Source: Dehalococcoidia bacterium
Lineage (GTDB): Bacteria > Chloroflexota > Dehalococcoidia > UBA6926
Reading direction: 5' to 3'
Assembly (NCBI GenBank): GCA_029941095.1
Contig: JAPYRO010000002.1
Span: 1 to 26,199 of the forward strand
Length of the DNA: 26,199 nt
A program made the translations under genes and the position numbers. The notes beneath the pieces are model-generated. The model worked only from the letters and a program-made list of their open reading frames with translations. It had not been told where the DNA came from and searched no databases. This document shows positions 15,559-24,100 of the stretch, in pieces (position 1 is the stretch's first letter; each line of letters opens with the position of its first letter).

Positions 15559-17805
15559 TTAAGAATGAGGATCACTATAAACATCGCTTGGTTTGATAGG
15601 TATTTTATTGATACTACGATTTAAAGCGTCAGAAACAGCATTTGCGATAGCCGGTCCCACCGGAACTATGGGCGTATCTCCAATTCCTCTAACTTTGAGG
15701 GGACCATATCCTATATCTGAATTTAATACCACTATATTTAATTCTGGTATATCCCTTTGTGTAGGCATCTTATAATCCGCAAAAGATTGATTAAGTATCC
15801 GTCCATCCTCGGCGATAAGTTCCTCCATTAGAGAATGACCGATACCTTGAATTACGCCTCCTTCTATCTGAGCTGTGAATCCTTGAGGGTTCACTACTTT
15901 CCCAGTTTCATGGGCCGCTGTATATCGTTTTAACCAGACTGTACCTGTCCCAGGATCAACTTCCACTTCAGCTATATGGGCTGTGAAAGACATGTATGGA
16001 ATTTCATCTCCTTCATCAATGGATGCTTCCCCGGAGATACTCCCACCAGTTCTAGATACAATATCTTCGAACGTTACTTCTTCAGATGAACTCCGATTGA
16101 CTATTTTCCCCTCTTTAATAATTAAGCTGTCTTCTTGCCAGCCTAAGAGCTCAGAAGCAAGTAAAGAAATGTTCTTTTTAAAATCTTGACTTGCTTCGTA
16201 GGCCGCACGGGTTGCTACGCGAGTTCCTCTTTGCCCGGCAACTCCGTAATCTCGTTTACCTGCCTCAGTAGACCATGGTTCTATCGTAATCCTTCTTAAA
16301 TCGACATCAAGTTCATCGGCGACAACTTGCGCGAGTGTCGTTCCCGTTCCCATTCCAGGATCATATATCATCGTATTAATAATTATGCTTCCATCCGAAT
16401 TCACTCTGACTGCAACGGGAGTATCATATCCACTGTCTCCTTGCCCATGAAAAGCGATCCCACGCCCTACATTAGGAAGTTTCGGGTCAAAATACCCTGC
16501 TTTATCTGCAGCAGCCTGTAAGATCTCATTCAATCTGAGGTTTTGGTACTTATCTGATTCAGGGCTTGTTATCGGGGTCCAGTGTTCAGTCGCTTTTACA
16601 TCTTTGGGCGTTTGCACAAAGTTTTTACCTCTTAGTTCAAAAGGATCCATACCTAATTCTTTTGCCAACATATCTATTATCGATTCGCTGGCAAAAACCG
16701 ATTGCATCATCCCGGGACCTCTAATATAACCACCTGGGACTGTATTCGTATAAACCTGATGTGAATTTATGCGGACGTTCGGCACAAGGTAGGGTTCAAC
16801 CATAGCTGTCGATAACATCCCTCCAAGTTCCCCTACAGGTGCATATGCTGCATACCCTCCTGTCGCAAAAAATCCTTCTGCTTCCCAAGCTTGAATAAGA
16901 CCATCAGATGTTGCCCCTACTTTTACTTTAATTGTTGCAGGATGGCGTGGATTCATTGCAGATAATTCTTCACTATAATCCATAACATACTTAACAGCTT
17001 TCCCTGTTTTAGCAGCAAGCAAATAACAAATCACTACACCTGTAGCGTCCATCTTTCCTCCAAAAGATCCCCCTATATGGGCAGGATTGATTACCAATCT
17101 CTCTCGCTCAATTCCCATCATCCGAGCCAGATGGGGTCTACGACCGGTCGGAATTTGTGAAGACATCCAGACCTGGACTTTTTCTTCTTCGTCGATCCAG
17201 ACTGTACAAGCATGGGGTTCCAAATAACCTTGGTGAACCCTGGGAGTGGTATATGTATTCTCTACAATGACATCCGAAAGACGAAACCCTTCTTCAGCAT
17301 CACCCCACTCAGTAACCACCGATTGGACAACATTACTCAAGGATTCTTGCTTTTGAACTCCTCTGTAATCATTAAATTCTTCATGTAAGATAGGTGCCCC
17401 AGGTGCTGCTGCTTGTTCGGGTTCAAATACCGCAGGAAGTTCATCATAGGTCACGTTTACCAATTTTATTGCATCTTCAGCTATTTCTTTAGTGTCAGCA
17501 GCAACAGCCGCTACTTTATCTCCAATAAATCTCACTTTATCCCAACTAGCTAAAATAGGCTCATCAGCGTATAAGTTACCACCACGAAGAGATTTAACGT
17601 CTTCACCAGATAGAAAAGCCCGTACTCCAGGCATTGTTTCAATAGCTGAAAAATCTATTGACGTTACACGAGCATGAGCGAAGGGGGATCTAACAAATTT
17701 TACCCACAATGTCTCAGGATTTACTACATCTGCAACAAAACGTGCCTTTCCTGTTACTTTCTCAGGTCCATCAAGCCGCGGTACTGATTTTCCAACAACC
17801 GCCAT
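15559..17805 (-). CDS. Xanthine dehydrogenase-family molybdopterin-binding subunit, Glu-to-Asp variant
   Basis: Large subunit of a molybdenum hydroxylase, 748 residues, the usual length for a stand-alone Mo subunit. It starts with VGKSVPRLDGPEKVTGKARF. Cofactor motifs are visible: YLEPH (194-198), GGSFGGK (245-251), PGGYIRGPG (357-365), and further glycine-rich and AGQRGTRVATRAA segments. The catalytic glutamate of the family (GVGE or GIGE near the C terminus) is replaced: the sequence reads RGIGDTPIV, with D710 encoded by GAT. It would act on an aldehyde, N-heterocycle or other hydroxylatable substrate if active. No iron-sulfur or FAD subunit gene is nearby. It lies 79 bases downstream of a paralogue on the same strand. 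Confidence 0.9.
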   Translation of the reverse strand: MAVVGKSVPRLDGPEKVTGKARFVADVVNPETLWVKFVRSPFAHARVTSIDFSAIETMPGVRAFLSGEDVKSLRGGNLYADEPILASWDKVRFIGDKVAAVAADTKEIAEDAIKLVNVTYDELPAVFEPEQAAAPGAPILHEEFNDYRGVQKQESLSNVVQSVVTEWGDAEEGFRLSDVIVENTYTTPRVHQGYLEPHACTVWIDEEEKVQVWMSSQIPTGRRPHLARMMGIERERLVINPAHIGGSFGGKMDATGVVICYLLAAKTGKAVKYVMDYSEELSAMNPRHPATIKVKVGATSDGLIQAWEAEGFFATGGYAAYAPVGELGGMLSTAMVEPYLVPNVRINSHQVYTNTVPGGYIRGPGMMQSVFASESIIDMLAKELGMDPFELRGKNFVQTPKDVKATEHWTPITSPESDKYQNLRLNEILQAAADKAGYFDPKLPNVGRGIAFHGQGDSGYDTPVAVRVNSDGSIIINTMIYDPGMGTGTTLAQVVADELDVDLRRITIEPWSTEAGKRDYGVAGQRGTRVATRAAYEASQDFKKNISLLASELLGWQEDSLIIKEGKIVNRSSSEEVTFEDIVSRTGGSISGEASIDEGDEIPYMSFTAHIAEVEVDPGTGTVWLKRYTAAHETGKVVNPQGFTAQIEGGVIQGIGHSLMEELIAEDGRILNQSFADYKMPTQRDIPELNIVVLNSDIGYGPLKVRGIGDTPIVPVGPAIANAVSDALNRSINKIPIKPSDVYSDPHS

Positions 17806-17884
17806 AGTATTTACCTTTCCGCATACTTAGTTAAAGTACGAAACACAATTCTTACCCACCCTTGATTTTCAAAAAACTATTGAA

Positions 17885-20125
17885 CTAATTACTTTCTTTC
17901 AATCTTCCATAAAGAACTTCAGGGTGTACAGGAACAGTGTCGACCCGTTCTCCGACGGCATCAAAAATGGCATTAGCAATTGCTGGAGCGGTTGTTATAT
18001 TTGAGTGCTCACCAACTGCTTTAACATTATACTCTCCCCAACCTGAGGGAGCTTGTACCAATACTGTCTCTAAGTCTGGTAAATCTCGCTCCGTAGGAAT
18101 CTTATAATCTGCTAAAGATGGATTGGATATTCTACCACCTTCATCAACATTTAAATCTTCCATCACAGCATGCCCTAACGCTTGTACCATTCCACCTTCA
18201 ACCTGACCATGAAACCCAACAGGGTTCAATATTTTTCCTACATCATGTGCGGCAGTGATCTTTAAGACTTTGACCTGACCCGTATCTGGATCAATTTCCA
18301 CTTCCGCAACTTGTGCAACAAATGAAGTAACTGGGCTAAGCCCTTCTTCTGGATCATAATTTCTTCCGAGAATTGGTTCTCCACTCCGTTGTACCAGTTC
18401 TTTCATATGAACTTTCTCTTGGGTTCTGGTATTAATTAAATCCCCTGCTTCATACTCAACTAAATCTTGATCCCATCCATTGAATTCTGAAGCAAGTCTT
18501 TTGAGGTTGTTTTTTACATCTCTGGTCGCTTTGATCGCAGCCTGTGGAGCTACCATACTCCCTCTGGACCCTCCCATTCCAAAATCAAACAAATCATCAA
18601 ACATCTCATCCGTACCAAATGGAACTACATGAACACTAGAAAGTGGAACTTCCATTTCCTCAGCAACTGATTGTTGGATTAGAGTATATGTTCCAACTCC
18701 AACTTCAAATATTGAAGTCCTGGCAGTCAAAGAACCATCTTCATTTACTGTTACAGATGACTGGCTTCCTCCACCATATTGAGGCCTATGCCCATAAGCT
18801 ATTCCACGCCCTACATTACTGGGTCTAGGGTCAGACATTTTACCAACCTTTGCTGCCTCTTTTATAACCTCTTCTGCAATAATATCTTTGAATACTTGGC
18901 CGGTTGGAGTGTCATCTCCATCATGGACAACATTGTTTAACCGAAATTCAACAGGATCCATCCCTAATTCCGAAGCTATCACGTCCATCATCGATTCCCC
19001 TGCAAAAATTCCTTGCACCTCCCCAGGGCCCCGCTGGAAACCCCCAGGAACAGTGTTGGTTGCTACCTGCCAAGAATCAATTCTAGTGTTATCAATTTTA
19101 TACGGCCCAGCAACTTCGTTTGCTCCAGGTAAATTGCCTCCCGGTGAGTAAGCTCTATACGCCCCTCCATTAAAAAATAGATCGGATTCCCAAGCAGTTA
19201 TTTTCCCTTCATTTGTCACGCCAACCTTAACTATGATCTTTGATTGGTGCCTTGGATTCATAGACATTAGTTCTTCAGAATAATCCATAGTAAATTTTAT
19301 TGGTCGGCCGGTTCGTCTAGCTAATTCATAGCATATTGGGACACCAACAATATCTCCTTTGCCCCCAAAATCTCCTCCTACATATGCGAAATTAATAACC
19401 ACATCTTTCACATCTAAATCGAAAAGCGCCGCTATCTGCGCTCGGTTTTGCATAGGCGACTTTGTTCCTAGCCAACACTGCAATTTCTCTTCTTCATCAA
19501 TAGCTACTACACAATTATGGGGTTCCAGATAAAGCTGATGTGTCCGGCCAGTGAAAAATGTCTTTTCAATAACCTGATCGGCTTCTTTCATACCATCTGC
19601 AACATTCCCTTTTTCCCAGTGGCCATTCACCACTATATTGGTAGGATCAATTAGCTTATCAACGACGCCAGCATATTCATTAAAATCAGGGTGGAGAACT
19701 GGGGCACTAGATTTGATAGATTCATCTATCGTAAAAACTGACGGAAGTTCTTGGTACTCAACATCGATCAAATTCAAAGCATTTTCTGCTATATCTTCAT
19801 CTTCAGCCGCAACCGCTGCAACTTTATCGCCGATATACATGACTCTATCCCATGCGATTATTGGCTCGTCCTGGATCAATTTGCCCCAACGTTTACCTTT
19901 GAAATGCTCTCCGGTGATAACTGCATGGACTCCAGGTAAAGCTTCAGCAGCAGATGTATCAATATTTAAAATTTTAGCGTGAGGATAAGGAGATCTCAGA
20001 ACCTTGCACCACAGCATATCAGGTAGGGTGATGTCGACGCCGTATAACCCTGCTCCCGTGGTTTTCTCAGGCCCATCAGACCTAGGCGAAGCTTTCCCTA
20101 TAATCTTGTATTCACGGGTATTCAT
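17885..20125 (-). CDS. Xanthine dehydrogenase-family molybdopterin-binding subunit
   Basis: Paralogue of the adjacent Mo subunit, 746 residues, similar over its full length. It begins IGKASPRSDGPEKTTGAG. It has YLEPH (199-203), GGDFGGK (250-256), PGGFQRGPGEVQ, the EVGVGTYTLIQQ segment and the GMGGSRGSMVAPQAA segment. Unlike its neighbour it keeps the catalytic glutamate, E706 in VKAVGEHSN. In this family the Mo subunit receives electrons from substrate and passes them to a small 2Fe-2S subunit and an FAD subunit; neither is encoded here, so they must come from elsewhere. ATG 20125 is preceded by GAGGAG. It is the first gene of a two-gene unit. Confidence 0.92.
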   Translation of the reverse strand: MNTREYKIIGKASPRSDGPEKTTGAGLYGVDITLPDMLWCKVLRSPYPHAKILNIDTSAAEALPGVHAVITGEHFKGKRWGKLIQDEPIIAWDRVMYIGDKVAAVAAEDEDIAENALNLIDVEYQELPSVFTIDESIKSSAPVLHPDFNEYAGVVDKLIDPTNIVVNGHWEKGNVADGMKEADQVIEKTFFTGRTHQLYLEPHNCVVAIDEEEKLQCWLGTKSPMQNRAQIAALFDLDVKDVVINFAYVGGDFGGKGDIVGVPICYELARRTGRPIKFTMDYSEELMSMNPRHQSKIIVKVGVTNEGKITAWESDLFFNGGAYRAYSPGGNLPGANEVAGPYKIDNTRIDSWQVATNTVPGGFQRGPGEVQGIFAGESMMDVIASELGMDPVEFRLNNVVHDGDDTPTGQVFKDIIAEEVIKEAAKVGKMSDPRPSNVGRGIAYGHRPQYGGGSQSSVTVNEDGSLTARTSIFEVGVGTYTLIQQSVAEEMEVPLSSVHVVPFGTDEMFDDLFDFGMGGSRGSMVAPQAAIKATRDVKNNLKRLASEFNGWDQDLVEYEAGDLINTRTQEKVHMKELVQRSGEPILGRNYDPEEGLSPVTSFVAQVAEVEIDPDTGQVKVLKITAAHDVGKILNPVGFHGQVEGGMVQALGHAVMEDLNVDEGGRISNPSLADYKIPTERDLPDLETVLVQAPSGWGEYNVKAVGEHSNITTAPAIANAIFDAVGERVDTVPVHPEVLYGRLKESN

Positions 20126-20285
20126 TTTCGCAACTCCTCAACCAGATAGTCTAATTACAGCGATAGGCGAACACTCAATAAAAGCGATACTAATCGTGTT
20201 CATCATTATTGTACCTTGAATATCCTCTATATTATCCGGCATAACTTATTATTTACCGTTTATTGTTTCTAGTTGATACTCAGCA

Positions 20286-20365
20286 GGGCAATTTATATAT
20301 AAAATCACGGATTTCAAGTCGTTTTTTTGCCAAATAAACGCTCTGTTTTTACCAAATAATTGCCC
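20286..20365. repeat. Nested tandem and inverted repeats, probable operator region
   Basis: GGGCAATT at 20286-20293 and AATTGCCC at 20358-20365 are perfect inverted arms about 80 bases across. Inside them TTTTTGCCAAATAA (20324-20337) is repeated as TTTTTACCAAATAA (20346-20359), one mismatch in 14, with a 22-base period. That period is about two helical turns, which suits a protein binding the same face of DNA twice. Confidence 0.4.
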
Positions 20366-20394
20366 CTAAATACAAAACTAGATCATATATTCTA

Positions 20395-20423
20395 TTGACC
20401 CGGTCTTAAACCAGGTCTAAAAT
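20395..20423 (+). promoter_or_regulatory. Promoter for the rsmD-coaD unit
   Basis: TTGACC (20395-20400) and TAAAAT (20418-20423) are separated by exactly 17 bases, a good vegetative sigma-factor promoter. Transcription would start near 20430, which gives a very short leader for GTG 20434 or about 13 bases for TTG 20443. The spacer is rich in GGTC/GACC half-sites, which may be incidental. Confidence 0.6.
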
Positions 20424-20433
20424 CCGTTTCAAA

Positions 20434-21003
20434 GTGAGTCCATTGAGAATAATAAGCGGGACAGCTCGCGGAGTGAGTCTGAGAACCTCTAAGGTACCCT
20501 TCTTGAGGCCAACAACCGACAGGGTGCGTAGTGCAATTTTCTCGATTCTCGAATCAAGACAGGTGTTATTAGGAGCACAAGTGTTAGATCTTTACGCTGG
20601 TACTGGAGCACTCGGTATTGAATCTCTTAGTAGGGGAGCTAAAAATGCTAACTTTGTAGAGAAAGATAGAGCTTTGAGCAAATTAATTAAAGAAAACGTT
20701 TCTAAAGCAGGATTTAACAGCGCTGCTAAAGTTATTAATATGCCTGTAGAATCAGCTCTCGATTCACTTAGTGACCAGTACGATTTAATTTTTGCTGATC
20801 CTCCCTATCAAATCGCTGACCAGGTTTCGAGCAATATATCAAAAATTGTTGAATTGGATCTACTGTCAGAATCCGGATTGATAATAGTAGAGCACTCGTC
20901 TAAATCAAATTTAGACATAACCGAGGATAAAATAGAGAAAACAATGGAACGTCGTTATGGCGATACAACAATAAGTATCTATATATCAAAAGGGAATATT
21001 TAA
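20434..21003 (+). CDS. rsmD: 16S rRNA (guanine-N2)-methyltransferase RsmD
   Basis: SAM-dependent methyltransferase of 189 residues that modifies G966 of 16S rRNA in E. coli. The opening LRIISGTARG and the early block RPTTDRVRSAIFSIL are diagnostic. The SAM-binding motif is LDLYAGTGALGIESLSRGA (51-69) and the catalytic motif is DPPY (122-125). GTG 20434 is given as the start; TTG 20443 would begin the protein directly at the conserved RIISG and is equally possible. No strong ribosome binding site is visible for either. The coaD gene follows after eight bases, a pairing common in many bacteria. Confidence 0.94.
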   Translation: MSPLRIISGTARGVSLRTSKVPFLRPTTDRVRSAIFSILESRQVLLGAQVLDLYAGTGALGIESLSRGAKNANFVEKDRALSKLIKENVSKAGFNSAAKVINMPVESALDSLSDQYDLIFADPPYQIADQVSSNISKIVELDLLSESGLIIVEHSSKSNLDITEDKIEKTMERRYGDTTISIYISKGNI

Positions 21004-21011
21004 GAGGAACC

Positions 21012-21494
21012 ATGACTAAAGCAATATATCCTGGTAGCTTCGACCCAATAACAAACGGGCATATAGACGTTGCGACTCGAGCTGCCGCGGTTTTCGACCA
21101 ATTGATCGTTTGCGTATATGATACTCCCTCAAAAAATCTGATGTTTTCCACCGAAGAGAGACTGGCCCTTGCAAAACGTTCCCTAGAAGACATCCCAAAC
21201 ATTTCTGTGGAAACTTATCAAAGAGGATTAACTATTGAACTGGCTAAACATCATGGTGCCACAGCAATGGTCCGTGGGTTAAGAAACGAGCGTGATTTTG
21301 GAAGTGAATTTGAACTTGCTCTCATGAATCGAAATTTAGATGAAAGCATAGAAAGTGTTTTCATAATGACAAGTCCCAGATATGGATTCGTTAGTTCAAC
21401 CCTGATGAAAGAGGCAGTATCACTTGGGGGAGATATATCAGATTTAGTCACCCCCATTGTTCTAAAAGCTTTGCTAGAAAAAAATAAAGGTTAA
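21012..21494 (+). CDS. coaD: Phosphopantetheine adenylyltransferase
   Basis: Transfers AMP from ATP to 4'-phosphopantetheine in the fourth step of coenzyme A synthesis; 160 residues, the typical length, cytoplasmic. The nucleotidyltransferase motif is AIYPGSFDPITNGHID, with T14 and H17 forming TxGH. MVRGLRNERDFGSEFELALMN is the highly conserved central block, and GFVSSTLMKE is the second nucleotide motif. ATG 21012 follows GAGGAA directly. It is in one unit with rsmD and probably with the coiled-coil gene 41 bases downstream. Confidence 0.96.
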   Translation: MTKAIYPGSFDPITNGHIDVATRAAAVFDQLIVCVYDTPSKNLMFSTEERLALAKRSLEDIPNISVETYQRGLTIELAKHHGATAMVRGLRNERDFGSEFELALMNRNLDESIESVFIMTSPRYGFVSSTLMKEAVSLGGDISDLVTPIVLKALLEKNKG

Positions 21495-21535
21495 AGATTC
21501 AAAGGCATATAGTTTGGAAACTGGAGGAGAATAAA

Positions 21536-22183
21536 ATGAAATTTCTTGAATTCCTGGATGGTCTTGAAGCAATGGTAGGAAAAGGACGTAAGGTACCTGG
21601 TACTAAGAAATCTATCGTCCAACGTGACGAAATAGCAGAATACGTAGATCAGTTAAGGACATCGGTCCCTCAGGAGCTTTATGATGCGAAACAGATCTTG
21701 AATCGAGGCGAATCGATTGTGAAAGGTGCCGAGAGCATAGCAAAACAAATTCACTCAGAAGCTTTACAAGAGCATCGGCAAAAAGTGGATGATAGTGAGA
21801 TTCTAAGTAAAGCTCAAGAAGAAGCAACGCAAATAAAGGTGGACGCGGAGAAGACTGCTGATCAAATAAGGAACCGTGCCAGATCTGATGCCGCGAAAAC
21901 TATAATAGAGGTCGACGATTATGCCGAGAAATCCATGAGTAAACTGGCAACTCAACTTGAGTCGGTGAGAAATCAAATGACTGAGCTACATGAAGATTTA
22001 ACAGGTATCGAAAAAGCGGTTGAAGCAGGGAAAAAATACTTGCAGATTAAAAAGAATATTGAAAAAGCTCCTAAAGCTAAGCGCAATATAGAAGCTGCGA
22101 CAACGGGAACTGATACTATTATGGAAAACACGGAGCCTTATCAAATTCAGATGAACGGACTGAAAAATCACGCTTCCACTTAG
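21536..22183 (+). CDS. SepIVA/DivIVA-like coiled-coil protein
   Basis: Charged helical protein of 215 residues without membrane segments. The N terminus (MKFLEFLDGLEAMVGKGRKV) is followed by RDEIAEYVDQLRTSVPQELYDAKQIL (30-55), and then a long run of Ala/Glu/Lys-rich heptads to about 165. The order and spacing of the N-terminal blocks resemble what I recall of mycobacterial SepIVA, a DivIVA-type factor of cell division and polar growth. This is a comparison from memory. The C-terminal 45 residues are low in structure. A strong GGAGGAG precedes ATG 21536. It could alternatively be an unrelated coiled-coil protein with no such role. Confidence 0.65.
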   Translation: MKFLEFLDGLEAMVGKGRKVPGTKKSIVQRDEIAEYVDQLRTSVPQELYDAKQILNRGESIVKGAESIAKQIHSEALQEHRQKVDDSEILSKAQEEATQIKVDAEKTADQIRNRARSDAAKTIIEVDDYAEKSMSKLATQLESVRNQMTELHEDLTGIEKAVEAGKKYLQIKKNIEKAPKAKRNIEAATTGTDTIMENTEPYQIQMNGLKNHAST

Positions 22184-22194
22184 TTCATACTGAG

Positions 22195-22215
22195 TTTATT
22201 AGAAAAACTAATAAA
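22195..22215 (+). terminator. AT-rich hairpin after the coiled-coil gene
   Basis: TTTATTAG (22195-22202) and CTAATAAA (22208-22215) pair perfectly around an A5 loop, 12 bases after the stop codon. The stem holds only one G-C pair and no clean U run follows, so it would be a weak terminator at best. Confidence 0.3.
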
Positions 22216-22247
22216 ATATACTTAACAAATATTTGGCAAGTTACAAA

Positions 22248-22276
22248 TTGATAAAAGCCAACGCGCTCACTAAAAC
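22248..22276 (+). promoter_or_regulatory. Candidate promoter for the ABC transporter operon
   Basis: TTGATA (22248-22253) and TAAAAC (22271-22276) are separated by 17 bases. They lie in the 227-base gap (22184-22410) ahead of the ABC ATPase gene. This would give a leader of about 130 bases. The rest of the gap shows no convincing gene. Confidence 0.4.
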
Positions 22277-22410
22277 ACGATTTCTTAAGAGAGAACTTCC
22301 CACTGAACTGATTCAACCTGTATTTTTTAGTATTGAACAATGGTACTCTACTGCTCAGCGAACAATTATCAAAAGAGAGGGAATAGGTTTAGAAACCTAT
22401 AAAGACCGGA

Positions 22411-23352
22411 ATGATTGAAGCAAAGAATTTAACAAAATTCTATGGAGATTACCCAGCGATCGAGAACGTAAGTTTTACCGCCGAGGATGGAGAGGTAATA
22501 GGTTTTCTGGGTCCAAACGGTGCCGGGAAAACAACAACGATGCGGATTCTCACAGGATTCACTCCGGCAACTAGCGGAACAGCAGTAATAGCCGGATATG
22601 ACATTCAATCGAATTCCCTAGAAGCTCGGGGTTCGATTGGCTACCTACCAGAAACCGTCCCTCTATACACAGACATGACCGTCAGAGAATATTTGAAATT
22701 TATGGGATCCTTAAAAAAGATGGACGGAAAAAAAATACAGTCACGCATAGGCGATGTTGTTGATCTATGCAGGTTGGAAGAATACGCAGATTCGATGATT
22801 GGAAAACTTTCGAAAGGCTACAGGCAAAGGGTTGGTATAGCACAAGCAATATTGCACGAACCTCCTGTGCTCGTGTTAGATGAACCGACAATAGGGATCG
22901 ACCCACGACAGGTGGTAGAGACACGGCAAATTATCAAGAGCCTTGGGGGAGATCATACCGTGATTCTTTCTACACATATACTGCCCGAAGTAAGCATGAT
23001 ATGCGATAGAGTATTGATAATTGACCAAGGACAAATTGTTGCAATGGATAAAACGGAGAATCTCTCGAGTAAACTCGGAGATGTAACGCAAATAATAATG
23101 AATGTCCAAGGCCCAGCTACAGAGATTACCAGAGTAATCGAACAAGTTTCTGGGGTAAAAAATGTTTCTTTTACCGACGCCGGTGGCCACAATCAATTCA
23201 TCATTGAATGTGATCCAGCAGAAGATTTGAGAACTGAGTTGACTAGATTAACTGTAGAGCACGGATGGGGCTTGGAGGAAATAAGAACTGGCGGATTATC
23301 TCTCGAGGATATCTTTTTGCGTCTAACTACGAGCGAAGAAACGGAAAAATAA
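22411..23352 (+). CDS. ABC transporter ATPase (GldA-like)
   Basis: Cytoplasmic ATPase of 313 residues that powers the permease encoded next. Walker A is GPNGAGKTTT (34-43), the ABC signature is LSKGYRQ (133-139), Walker B is VLVLDE (153-158) and the switch histidine is H189. After about residue 215 there is a C-terminal extension typical of ABC-2 exporter ATPases. It is followed by a permease, a GldG-like protein and a DUF4340 protein, the arrangement named after the Flavobacterium gliding genes. That name does not imply gliding here. ATG 22411 has a weak ribosome binding site. The transported substrate is unknown. Confidence 0.92.
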   Translation: MIEAKNLTKFYGDYPAIENVSFTAEDGEVIGFLGPNGAGKTTTMRILTGFTPATSGTAVIAGYDIQSNSLEARGSIGYLPETVPLYTDMTVREYLKFMGSLKKMDGKKIQSRIGDVVDLCRLEEYADSMIGKLSKGYRQRVGIAQAILHEPPVLVLDEPTIGIDPRQVVETRQIIKSLGGDHTVILSTHILPEVSMICDRVLIIDQGQIVAMDKTENLSSKLGDVTQIIMNVQGPATEITRVIEQVSGVKNVSFTDAGGHNQFIIECDPAEDLRTELTRLTVEHGWGLEEIRTGGLSLEDIFLRLTTSEETEK

Positions 23353-23354
23353 AA

Positions 23355-24098
23355 TTGAGCTTTAAAAGCGTACAAGTTATATGGATGAAAGAGTTGAAGG
23401 CATATTTTAATTCGCCTATTGCCTACATAATAACCTCATTATTCCTTGCTTTATCTGGACTGTCTTTTGCTCTAAGTATTACTGGAAGATTTCCAGAAGC
23501 TTCTATGCGAGGCTTTTTATTTGGACCCATAGGACCTATTGGAGCGTTCTTCCTTATTGTTCTTATCGCTCCCCTACTGACAATGAGGCTGTTTGCCGAA
23601 GAACAAAAACTTGGAACTCTTGAATTATTACTCACCGCACCTTTACGCGACATAGAGATCGTTCTTGGCAAATTTTTCGCAGCACTGTCTTTATTAACCG
23701 CGATGTTCTGTTTAACCCTATATTTCCCTTTACTACTATATTGGTTTGGAGATCCCGATTTACTTCCCATATTAACTGGATATCTCGGCCTTTTTCTTAT
23801 GGGTGCTATGGGAATATCTGTAGGACTTTTTAGTTCTTCCTTAACTTCAAACCAAATTGTTTCAGCTGTTGTTGCAACAGCAACCCTCTTACTTCTGTGG
23901 CTTTCCAACGTTACATCTACGTTAGGAGACGGCGAATTACCTTGGGCAAGCTTGGTTCGATTTTTAGCAATGAGTGAACACGTTAGAGATATGGCTTACG
24001 GCGTCATCGATAGTAGAGACATTGTATATTTCATATCGCTCACCGCGTTTTTTCTGTTTCTAACGGTGAGAGCTGTTGAAACGAGGCGCTGGAAATAA
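23355..24098 (+). CDS. ABC-2 type permease (GldF-like)
   Basis: Inner-membrane permease of about 248 residues with roughly six helices. It begins with the amphipathic KSVQVIWMKELKAYFNSPIAYI typical of GldF and NosY-like permeases, and has the conserved APLLTMRLFAEEQKLGTLELLLTAPL segment that binds the ATPase. A much longer reading frame extends upstream to 23265 inside the ATPase gene. The real start is placed at TTG 23355, three bases after the ATPase stop, which suggests translational coupling. It forms the export channel with the ATPase upstream; the substrate is unknown. Confidence 0.9.
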   Translation: MSFKSVQVIWMKELKAYFNSPIAYIITSLFLALSGLSFALSITGRFPEASMRGFLFGPIGPIGAFFLIVLIAPLLTMRLFAEEQKLGTLELLLTAPLRDIEIVLGKFFAALSLLTAMFCLTLYFPLLLYWFGDPDLLPILTGYLGLFLMGAMGISVGLFSSSLTSNQIVSAVVATATLLLLWLSNVTSTLGDGELPWASLVRFLAMSEHVRDMAYGVIDSRDIVYFISLTAFFLFLTVRAVETRRWK

Positions 24099-24100
24099 AG

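Larger units (their letters stand above)
20126..20433. other. 308-base divergent regulatory gap
   Basis: This stretch separates the molybdenum-hydroxylase unit from rsmD and contains no convincing gene. It holds the ribosome binding site of the Mo subunit near 20133 and a promoter for rsmD at 20395-20423. Between them is a repeat structure: an 8-bp inverted pair (20286-20293 and 20358-20365) enclosing a tandem 14-mer (20324-20337 and 20346-20359). The rest is AT-rich. No tRNA or recognisable riboswitch was seen. Confidence 0.6.

Noticed and set aside
22233..22418. A 61-codon reading frame in the gap before the ABC ATPase gene
   Set aside because: It starts with TTG, lacks a ribosome binding site, overlaps the ATPase start and has no recognisable family or membrane pattern.
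22625..22645. A tRNA T-arm-like GGTTCGATT string
   Set aside because: It is inside the ABC ATPase coding sequence and has no surrounding cloverleaf.
23423..23908. A long reading frame of 161 codons antisense to the ABC permease
   Set aside because: The plus-strand frame is a clear permease; the antisense frame has no family features and reflects the codon bias of the real gene.
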